NCBI RefSeq assembly: GCF_014109825.1
Contig: NZ_CP059576.1
Span: forward strand, 543,001-607,000
Length of the DNA: 64,000 nucleotides
From: Legionella sp. PC997
GTDB lineage: Bacteria; Pseudomonadota; Gammaproteobacteria; Legionellales; Legionellaceae
Direction of reading: 5' to 3'
The notes under the pieces were generated by a model, which searched no databases, was not told the origin of the DNA, and saw only the letters and a list, made by a program, of their open reading frames with translations. Within the stretch, counting starts at the first letter, position 1, and every line of letters begins with the position of its first letter. Below are positions 16,866 to 28,800 of the stretch, piece by piece. The position numbers were made by a program, and so were the translations under genes.

Positions 16866-19800
16866 GGATACTACACCCGTACTCATAGGTTTAAGTTTAA
16901 GGCTCCCCCAGATAGAAACGGAGGAAGCCTTGTGGCAATTTTTAATTGCGGGTCAAAAAACAAGAAGTTCTGTATCCTCTTCAAGAATGTGGCGTGGTGA
17001 AGATGAAACGACCTATGCCAATTTGTTTACCGATTGGAATTTTTTTGATCCCAGTTTGTTTAATCTGACTGCCAAAGATATTGCGCATCTCGATCCACAA
17101 CAAAAATTAGCGTTGTATGGTGTGCACACCTGTCTGGAAAATGCAGGCATGATGCGTTCTGAACTGCAGCAAGCGACAACCGGTGTGTATGCCGGAGTAA
17201 TGTCGGTGGATCACCTGCATTCTTATGCAACGACTACCTCCGACAGTGACAGTCGTTTTTTCTTAAATAATTGTGAGGCAAGTGTTGCCAATCGAGTTTC
17301 CTACTGTTTTAACTTTACTGGAGAAAGTAAGAGTATTAATGCCGCTTGCGCGAGTTCATTGGTTGCCTTAAAAGATGCCTGTGACAGCATTAGACTAGGT
17401 GAAAATGATTTTGCTTTTGTAATTGGCGTTAATTATATAGATAGTGCTTTGCGGCATCAGAGTTTCAAAAAAGCGGGTATGCTCTCGCGAAGTGGTTGGT
17501 GTCATACTTTTTCTATGCAAGCCGATGGGTATTTGCCTTTAGAGGGAATGATTACTTTGCTAGTTACCTCAAAAGCTAAGGCTGAGGCCTTAAATCTTTC
17601 GGTTCTAGGAGTGGTTACGGGAATTAGTTGCAATCACAATGGAACTACCAGTACGATGACTGCCCCTAGTGTGACTGCCCAATCCCAACTGATTCGCTTA
17701 GCCCAAAAACAATGTTCCTATCTGGATGTTGGATATATTGAGGCCCATGGCACGGGAACGAATCTTGGGGATCCTATTGAGCTTGAAGCCTTAAGTCACC
17801 ATTATCCGGGTTGCTATATTGGCTCCATTAAAGCAAATGTAGGGCACATGGAAGCTGGGGCTGGATTACTCGGTGTGGCTAAGTGTTTGTTGATTTTAAA
17901 GAATCGGAAAATTCCTCCTCATGTACTTTCAGATAAAGCGAATGTTTTATTATCTGAAACGTTAAATATCAATACAGAACCGGTGGATTATAATCACTCA
18001 CAAATTGCAGTGAGTTCTTTTGGATTTGGTGGTACGAATGCACATGCTATTTTGCAAAGAGTCCCTGAACGTATCCCGATAAATATCAATAAGCCTTTCA
18101 AATTACCGGTATTGCTCAGTGCAAAAACCAAAGAAGATTTGGAGTCTTTGGTGGCTCTCTCTGAAGATTATGTGTTGCAGGAAGATGCGTATCATATGGC
18201 ATTAAACTCAATTTATACCCAGGAGCATTGCGTTTCTTTCCGTCAAGCAGGATGGCTTTATGAGCAACACATTACCTGGATGCCTATAAAGAATGACTAT
18301 TTAGTGCTTCCTGGGGATTGTGCACCAACGAGTTCCTTGCAATTAAGATCTTATCTATCGTCTGCGTGTTTAGAGCAGTTACCCGAATACTGGGTTCATC
18401 TCATTCATGATTTTTTATCCGACATACGGTGTATTGAAGCAGAGGGCAGCGCGGTTTCTTTGGCCATCAAAGCCAATCAAAAAATCCAAACACATTTAAT
18501 AGTAAATGGAACATCCTATCCAGCCCTCACTGATTTAGATGATTATGTGTTCAAACTTGTTGAGGGCTTGGTGATCGAATCGTCCCAAGTGAATCAACTT
18601 ATTGCTGAAAGCATGGTCCTTTACCAGCATCAATATACATTTAGAGGATTTTTGCAAACATTACTCCCCGCAGAATTAATTGTTTTGTTTGAACAAAATG
18701 ATCTACAAAAAATTCAAAATCGCTTATGCCTTTGGACCAACGAAGAAATAATGCCGAGGCATGTAGATAAAAAATTGATCCGATATGAATTGGTACTTAT
18801 GCTTTTATGGGCAAGGGTACGTGTTATTAATAAATGGCAATTAAGTACGGTTAAAAATGAATTGCTCCGACGTTTCACTGCTTCTTTTGTTGAGCTTATT
18901 GCACTGCTTGAACACCAACTGCTTCTTCCTGAGGAGATTAAATTACTGGTTCAGCTTGATGATATTTATATCGAGCTCTTTAAGAGCAGATTAATTGAGC
19001 GAATCACTACACATTCTGATGCAAGTGCCTTCACTTTATTAGTTGCTTATTATAAACCAATAACGTGTATTCAAGATGTGCAAAACAGCAGTACTAATCA
19101 ATGTATTGTTCATTTTAAAGCAGGTCAGCGCATTTGTATCGATCTGGATCAAGTGAGCGACAAGGATGTTTTGACCATAACTGATGAGTTGGTTTTGCAA
19201 TTATGGCTTAGGGGATTTGTTATCGATTTTGAGCGTTATTTAGGATCTCTTCCTTTCCAGCGCAAGTCTTATTTTAAAGAAACAACGAAGCATTCTATAG
19301 AGAACGTAAAGCAATTTTATACTTTGCAAACCACCTTGAAATGCATTAATCAGCATGATTTTGCTCATCTAAAAACGATGCATTGGAATGAGTATTCGGT
19401 ACATGATATTTTGACGCACGACCTTTGGGTCACGATCGATTACTCAGAACAAGATCCAATTCAATGGGTATTGGAAATCATTCGGCAAATCTCGGTTAAA
19501 TGCAGTAATCAGCTTAAAAAACAACGGATTATTTACTTAAAATTAGATGAAAATTATTCCTCGCAAGAAGTCGAGTTAATTACGCATTTTGTCAACGCAG
19601 TAAATTTAGAAATTAACCCACTGCTTCTAAGGGTAATTGATTTTAAGGGAAGATTTTATTTGTACCAGCAAGTCGCTTTGCAATGTTCTAAGGAGGCACG
19701 TAAAGGTTTTGCTTATCGTGGAACCTATGTTTTAGTTGGAGGTGCTGGGGGAGTGGGTTTAAAGCTTGGAAGCTATCTTCAAGAAAAATACGCGGCACAA

Positions 19801-22800
19801 ATTTATGTAGTAGGTCGCAAACCCTATGCTCAATTACATGACCAAGTACGGATACAACTCCAGCAAAATAAGATGATTTATCATTGCTGTGATCCGGGTG
19901 CAACCAAAGATTTTTTAAACTATTTAAAACAGCTTGCTGCAGCAGAAAAAATTTCAGGTATTTTTCATTTGGCTGTGGCGCGTCATGATGAGTGGTGGGT
20001 TAAGCAAAGCGAACATTCATTATCCACTACCTTAAAGCAAGTGAGTCAACGCAACAGTTGGTTAGTGTCGGAGGAACTCGCACAATACACGAAAAATCTG
20101 TATGTTTTTACCTCTATTCAAGCATATTCTCCCAATTTAGGGGCTACGATATACAGTTTTGAAGCGGCGTTAAAGAACTATTTAATTACCCAACAAAATA
20201 GTCTTCCCTGTTTTGTCACTGCGTTGGGCGTAATTGAAGGGATTGGTTTGGCCACCTCGGCTGATTACACCAAGTATATGGCAAATAATGATTTGGCTCC
20301 TTTATCGTTTGCTGAATTGATGGAATCATTTGAACTGCAAATTGATACTCAAACTCCCTTTGCTTTAATTACGGGTCGCACGAAACCGCACAATTCTATA
20401 ACTCCGGTGACAGTCAATAAAAATCAGATCTTGGAAGAGTATGTGGCATTAAGCCTTTTATTACGAATCAACCAATCTGTTCCTATGCATGGTCGAAAGC
20501 TGGAGATGATTTTTCCAGCGTTCCAAAAACATTTTCAAAAATTAGTTCGGGAATTATTTAATATCTGGCAAAAACTGCAGCTCGTGCGCATGGAAGAGAA
20601 TTTTATTTTTATTGCCCAAGAGATAAGCCAACTTGAAAAGTTAAAAAGCAATTATGAAGATGAATTAAACGAAGGAAATTATTCCTCCCGGCTTAAATTA
20701 TTTATCGCAGTATGTGACCAATATCCTGAGATATTATCCGGTGCTTTGTTGCCACACCAAGTTATTTTCCCTCAGGGTAATACGGAATTAGTACAAGGTT
20801 TTTACGAACATCATGTGGTTGCTGACTATGCGAATCAGATGGTGGCGAGGAAACTAAGAGATTACAGTCGATTATCCCAAAAACCCATAAAAATTCTTGA
20901 GGTAGGTGCGGGCAGCGGTGCTTCAACCCGAGCTATTTTAACAGAGCTACACGATCAATCATTTACTTATTATTTCACCGATATTTCTTCTGCATTGGTC
21001 AATAAAGCAAGGCGCAATTTTTCGGAGTATGAGCATTCCATGGAGTTCCGAGTATTTGATATGGAACAGATGGATGCGCAACATGAGTTTTATCAAGCAT
21101 TTGATGTGGTGATCGCGACAAATGCCATTCATGCAACGAGTGATATTTTAAATTCACTAAAGAGTTTGAGCGAATGTTTGGCTGATAGTGGCCATTTATT
21201 ATTAAATGAATTAGTTGAAAAGACGAATTATACCACTGCTATCTTTGGTTTATTTGATGGATGGTGGAATGCCAAAGACCAACATTTACGGCAAATGAAT
21301 TCCCCTTTACTGAGTGCAGAACAATGGATATCAGTGCTGCAGAAAATGAATCTAACCGATATTGAGTATCAATACTCTTGTTTAAATTTCTCTTCTGCAG
21401 AACAAATTGTTATTGATGCCAAAATAAAACGTGAACCTCAGATTAAAAAACAGCCTGCGTTGATGATGGGCGACGCAAAAGGTTCCGCAGAGCTTGTGGG
21501 AACACAAGACGTATCAGTTTATCCGGATAAAAATCCACAATGGATCATTGAACAATTGGCCCAAACACTTTATTTGGATAGCAAAACGATTCAATTAGAA
21601 GATCGATTGTCGGAGCTTGGTTTTGACTCATTAAGTTTAAGTGACTTATACCAAAAATTAAAAACTAGATTTCCTGATCTTGGTATTGCGGAATTGTTTG
21701 CGGTCGATACGGTGGATGCTCTAGTAAAACGATTCACTGACCATGAAGGAATCAAAATTCCTGATATTCATTTTGAACTAAACCATTATAATCAGGAAAC
21801 AGATATTGCCATTGTGGGACTGAGTTATCAGCTTCCCCACACAGGATCCGATGATTTTATTTCTATGCTGCAACAGGGTAAAACCGCGTTTGCACCTATT
21901 CCTAAATCACGTTGGGAACATGAGTCCTTCTTTTATGCACAAAAAGGAAAGCAGGGAACCTCTTATGCCCATAGTGGCAGTTTTTTAAAGGATATCGATT
22001 GCTTCGATGAAGCTTTTTTTAAACTCTCCCCACGTGAAGCTGCTTTTATCGATCCGCAAGAACGTTTGCTGTTGCAAAATGCTTATTTTGCCCTTGAGGA
22101 TGCGAAGGCTTTCCCTATCGCCTCGGACAATAAAATCTCTGTATTTGTGGGGATCAGTGGCGCTTATTATTCTTGGTTAAACGAAGATTGGACGACTCAA
22201 AAACATGCTAATTCTGCGTGCGCTTATTGGTCCGCAGCAAACCGAATTTCGTACAGTTTTAATTTGCATGGTCCCAGTATGGCGGTGGATACAGCATGTT
22301 CGTCTTCGCTATCCGCGCTTCATTTGGCATGTCAAAGTGTGTTAGCTGATGAATCGACTATGGCGGTAGTGGGTGGAGTAAATTTAATTGTACACCCACG
22401 ACAAATGGTAGAGCTCTCTGATTTACACATGCTTTCAGCTCAAAGCATTAACGCCACCTTTTCGCAAAATGCAGATGGGTTTGTGTATGCTGAAGGGGTT
22501 GTGGCTTTATGCATTAAAAAATTAAATGCGGCGGTTGCAGAAGGGAATAAAATTTATGGAGTCATCAAAGGCAGTGCGCTCAATTCAGGTGGCAAAATGC
22601 ATGGTTATACCGTGCCAAATTCTGAAGCCCAAAAACAGGTTATCCTTGCTGCCTTGCAAAAAGCAGGGATTAATTCCTGGCAAATCAATTATATTGAGGC
22701 ACATGGTACAGGCACAATTTTAGGTGACCCTATAGAAATAAAAGCATTAGGTGAGGTCTATCAAAATAAAGCTTTCCTAGGTTCAGTTAAAAGTAATATG

Positions 22801-25800
22801 GGTCATAGTGAAGCATGTGCTGGTTTGGCGGGTTTGGTACGAATCTTATTGCAGTATCATCATGAGGAAATCTTCGCTGGAGTAAATGCTTGGCCGTTGA
22901 ATGAACATTGTCATTTTGAAAAGACCCAGTTCATTATCCCAGAACAAAACATTCCGTGGGAACACAGTAGGGGAGCACGTTTTAGTGCACTCAGTTCTTT
23001 TGGTGCGGGTGGTTCAAATGCCCACATTATTTTACAAGATTATCCTTTTATTCCTGAAATGTGCACTCAACATCATACGTTTAAAAAACAAGCCCATTGG
23101 AGTATTCCTAAGAATTATTCGGCAATAATTGAAGAATATCCCTTAATTCTGGAAACTAAAGCCTATTATTTTGAACAACATCGATTACATCAACGTCCAA
23201 TATTACCTGGTGTGGCGCATATTTATTTTTGTTATCAAGCCTATCTACGGAATAAAGAAAAGGCGTCGCTTCGAATCAGCATTCGCGACATAAAATGGCT
23301 TAATCCTATTTATGCGGATCATGAAACAGATACCCATTCACTCATAGTTCGTTTTAAACCGGAAGACACCCATCTTCTTTGTGAATTAACCGGGACCCTA
23401 TTGTATTCAAGCAGTACTTATCATTCTTTAAATGAAGTTCCAGTGATCAGCGAATATGCTTCATTTGCTAAAGAGTGCACTCACGAGCTGTTAACGGCGA
23501 CAATGTATGCACAATTTCGCCGTAATAATTGGTATCATGGTGAAGCATTTCAATCCGTACACACTCTTCGCGTAAATCCACAACAAAATAAAGCGGTTGC
23601 CACATTAATACTCGCAGATGCTCAAGAAGTACCTACCTTGGATCCCCGTTTATTTGATGGTGTTTTGCAATGTGTTTCAGTGTTACAAGCAGAGTTGCCA
23701 AGAGATCAGGTATACATTCCTCAAAAGATTGAGGTGTTAAATTTAGTTCACGACTGGACTACTAAAATTTATGTAGCTGTGGAAGACAAATCTCTCCGTG
23801 AATTTTCTCCTCGCTATGATATTTCTATTTTTGATGAGCAGTATCGTTTGGTAAGCCATATTAGTGGTTTTTGCATGATTCCTATTCACAAACAACAAAT
23901 TATTCCGCAGATAGATTCTTCTGACGAATCCAGAAATTTAGCTGCATTATCCGCTTCTGAGCTCATGTCCTTCGAAGTCAAAGTGAGTCAAAAACCAATT
24001 CATTATTTTAAGCCCTTTTGGCAGCGCATTGATTGTGAAAAGGCAAAAGAAAGAACGATTGAGTGGTTGACTGCCACCCAAACACCCAGCATTGATTCGG
24101 CTTGTTCTATAATGCGGGTAAATCAAGTACACAATACAACTCAATTTATAAGCCTCCTACAGAATGTACAACATGCTGTGCAAACACGAAAAAAATTACA
24201 GCTGATTTTATGTTTTGAGGATTCGGGAGAAACTGCTGTTTACGCCCAGGCAATCCATGCTTATTTACGTACAGCACAACGTGAGTTTCCTGAACTCCGT
24301 TACAGCGTAGTCCTTTTGCCTTGGGAATTGAGCGCTCAACTCTTGTCACAGGTAGCCGAGAAGGAATTGCCTACCTGGGTTAAAGTGAACCGGGAGGGTG
24401 CTTTTCATACTCAATATTACCATGCGGTTACTCCAGAGCAAAAAGAAGTCCGTTTGTTATTTAAAAAAAATGGGGTATACGTTATTGCGGGAGGACTGGG
24501 TGCGATTCCGCAAATTATTGCTCAATACCTGGTGCATCAATATCAAGCCCATATTCTACTTCTGGGACGACGTAATCCATCCATTGACAACATGCATTGG
24601 TTAGGCCAAAACAACATCAGCTACAAGCAAGTTGATCTCGGTGACCGTGAGACCCTGCACGCCTTGATCGCTCAGTTTGTTTCAGAACATGGGGGTGTCT
24701 TGAATGGTTGTATTCAGGCAGCTGGTGTTCAACAAGATAGTCTTATTATTAATCAGTCAGCGGCAGCAATTGAAACGGCTTTGACCGCAAAAGTAATTGG
24801 GACTTTAAATTTTGATAAAGCGACCAGGGGCTATCATCTGGATTTTTTTCTTTTGTTGTCTTCCTACTCTTCGATACTCGCTAATGTTGGGCAGTCTATT
24901 TATGCAGCTGCTAATGGATTTTTAGATGGTTTTTCCGTTTTACGAGAATCCTGGCGTATCCAAGGAAAGTGCTCAGGATTTACTTACAGCATTAATTTGC
25001 CTTTTTGGGAACAAGGAGGCATGCAGGTCAGTGAGTCAGTTTTAGCACGCATGCAAAAAGAATGGGGAATGGAGGCAATTAGCAATGCTACGGGATGTCA
25101 CATTTTTGAAACATTATCCGTTTTACCTTGGCCGCAAATTATGGCGCATCAAGGTGAGCCAGGAATCATTTTACAGCACTTAAATGATTTGAAATCAACG
25201 CAACAATACAGGTTTGAAGTGAATATGGAATTTAAACTCTTCGTGGTCAACACGATTAAAAAAGTATTAGAACTTAAGGAGCATTTTGAGCTAACAGCCT
25301 CTTTTGGCGATCTTGGTTTTAACTCAATTTTATTTACTGAGTTGGCCAATTATTTAAATGATACCTATGATTTGGCAATCACCCCGGCTACTTTTTTTGG
25401 TTATAAAACCGTTGCCGAATTCATTAGCCATTATGAGCAGGCTATATCTCCTGCGGCGGGGAGGATTCAATCCGAAGAGGTAAAATCATTTACCCCTCAT
25501 CATGTGCCTAGAGAAGATGTGCCGGTGATTATCGGGTTCAGTGCGCTCTTACCAGGATGTAAAAGTTTACACGATTTTTGGCAATTGTTAGTGAATCAAA
25601 ACCATGTCTTTAGCCAAACTCCTGCAAATAGGTTGCATTACATGCAACAACATCCGGGGACATTTATTGAGGGTGTTGAGGCATTTGATGCGGCTTTTTT
25701 TAATCTGTCACCATTGGAGGCCATGGTGATGGATCCCCAGCAACGACTGTTATTGCAGGAGGTATGGCATGCCTTAGAAATGGGGGGCATCAACCCCTTT

Positions 25801-28800
25801 CACTTAAAAGGATCCGCAACAGGGGTTTATGTGGGGGCGTCCACTTTTGATTATGCTAAACAATTAACGCGAAACCAAGTGAACAATCCCTACATTCCAG
25901 TTGCAACCGTACATAGTTTACTCGCGAATCGAATATCTCATTTTTTTGATTTAAGTGGCCCTAGTGAAGCATTAGATACGGCCTGTTCCAGTAGTTTATA
26001 TGCCCTAGATCGCGCCGTAAAAGCCATCAAGCAAGGGGAGATTGAGCAAGCAATTGTATGTGGAGTGAATCTGTTACTCGATGATGAATTCTTTAATGCG
26101 TTCACTCAATCAGGAATGCTGTCCTCTACGAACATCTGCAAACCTTTTGATAAGCAAGCAGATGGATACATTCGAGGGGAAGGAATTATTGTCGTTATTC
26201 TCCAGAACCAAGCGCGAGCACAGTCACAAAATAATACGATTTATGCCAGGATTCTTGGAAGCGGGGTCAATCATACGGGTAAAGCTAATACCCTCACTTC
26301 ACCCAGCTCAATAGCGCAACAAAAACTGTACGAACATATCTATAGTTCGATTGATATAGAACGCATTAGTTATATTGAAGCCCATGGGACAGGCACCTCA
26401 CTAGGTGATCCTATTGAGTTGGAAGGTTTGAAAAGTTTTGTGGCTGATAAAAATGTAGCGATTGAAGTGGGCTCAGTCAAAGGCAATATTGGCCATCTAG
26501 AACCTGCTTCAGGGTTGGCTGGCTTAATAAAAATTTTGTTGATGTTTCAATATCAAATGATTCCAGGACAAGCGAATTTATCTGAAATCAATCCATACCT
26601 TAAATTGCAGCAATCGGGCCTGTCGATCAGTGAAGAATCTCATGCATGGCAACAAAAGCATCTTCATGGAGCATTGATTCCTCGATGTGCGGCGGTAAGT
26701 TCTTTTGGTTTTGGCGGGGTTAATGCGCATGTTGTTTTAGAGCAGGGTACTCTAAATCAACGACCTCGAATCGACTCTTTTGTACCGTTAATCCCTCTTT
26801 CGGCAGCCAATGAAAAAAGCTTGTATGACTTGGTAAAAAATTACATTACCTGGTTGCAAGAAACGCCTCATTTGGAACCGCAAAGTTTCTGTTTTACCCT
26901 ACAAAAAAGACGTCTTCATCATCGATATCGAGTGATTTTCCAATGGCATAATCAGCGACAATTAATTCAGCAGATGCAGGATTGGCTTGATTCATCAGTA
27001 TTTCCTTATATTAGCGATAACTATCAATCCATTGCCCAAGCTTATCTGAATGGGGAGGTTGCTTTTAGTCCTCCAGCAAACGCGGATGAAATGATGCCTG
27101 TTCATGGGACTCCAGCTTATCCTTTTATCCGTAAAAAACTCTGGTTTAAAACTCCAGAAAATCACTTAGTTTATGTGAGTAAAGAGCTGCCGGCGGAAAT
27201 GATACATCAACCGTTATGTAACCAAAATATTGTAATCATACATGAGGATTGTTGTGCCGGGCTACTTAAACCAATTAGCTCACAACTCGAAAAAAATAAT
27301 AAGGTTTATAGTTATAACTTGAGTGAGTTTAATCTGGATGAATTTAAGATATTTTTAGAGGTTCGCCCTGATATAGATCACTTTATTATTTATCCGCAGT
27401 ATCCTGACTTTAATTTAAAGATTAATTTATTTCAACAGGATCCTCTCGGTCTAGTTCAGCCTTTATTTGATTTATTGAAAACGACGTTACGCTCCAATTT
27501 GTTTACAAAAAAAATTACTATTGGGTGGTATTCTTATACTGCTCAGGCCAATCATCCACAAGTAGCAATGGTTAGCGGGTTATTAGGATCTTTAGCTAAA
27601 GAAATGCCCCATTGGCACGTGCACCATTTAATTATGGATACCCCTTTAGAGCAGTCGATGTTGGATCGGGTAGCTCCAGGAGCCTCTCAAACCATTGAGT
27701 ATCGAAAAAAACAGTACTGGTTTCCTTCTCTGGAGTTAGCTCCAGAGGGTGAGGAAAAGGATTTTTTAATATCGCATAAGACGTATTTGATCCTTGGAGG
27801 TATGGGTGGTATCGGTCGTCTTTTGACGCAATTTTTGATTGAATCATACAAAGCTAAGGTTATTCTTGTAGGGCGTAGTGCTTTAGATGAAGAGGCACGA
27901 CAATTTATCCAAGCATATGGAGAGCAAGTTGAGTTTATTCAAACCGACGTAACTCATGAAGCAGAATGCGCGTTGCTCATTAAGTATCTGCAGGTGAAAT
28001 ATCCCATAATCCATGCAGTATTTAATTTGATTATGCAATTGCAAGACAGCACGGTTGATTCGATGACTTGGCAACAATTTAGCCACGTGATTCATGCCAA
28101 ATTATTCAGTGCTTATTTTATTTATCAGTTGCATCAACAAATACAAATTGACGCTGCAGTGATTTTTTCCTCCATGCAAAGCAGTGCGTGTCTAGCAGGC
28201 CAGGCCAACTATGCCGCGGCGAGCAATGCCTTGGATGCCTATTGTTTGCGCTTGGAACAGGAAGCCGCATTACCTGTTAAAATTATCAATTGGAGTATTT
28301 GGCAAGAAGTTGGGGCAGTCACTGATTCGTTTTATCTCGAACGAGCGCGCGATTTAGGTTTTATTCCTTTGACCACACAACAAGCATTGGAATCGATGCA
28401 ACTAGGTTTAAATAGCCCCTATGCCCAGTTTGCAATTCAAAATAAAAGTGCGGCGCACGGTCTGCAGACGCGAACCGTTTTACCCATTAAAGCAGGACTA
28501 AATGGCGTGAACCAATTCGTTTATTGCTTGGCTTCTGATTTGCGAAAAAGGCAGAATTTTCACGACAATATACTCCCCAAATACACCCGATTGGTTACCT
28601 ATTTAACTGGATTACCTGAAGTTTCTGCCCCTGCCGAATCATTGCATCATTTGCTTGAGCGCTGTTGCCAAGAGCATCCGGATTATGAGGCATATTATCG
28701 TTTGGCATATCTTTGTTATTTGAACTACAAACTAATCCTTGAGGGAAACAAAGCCGCCGCAGAGATCATTTTTTCAGAAGAGGGACTTAAATTATTGTTC

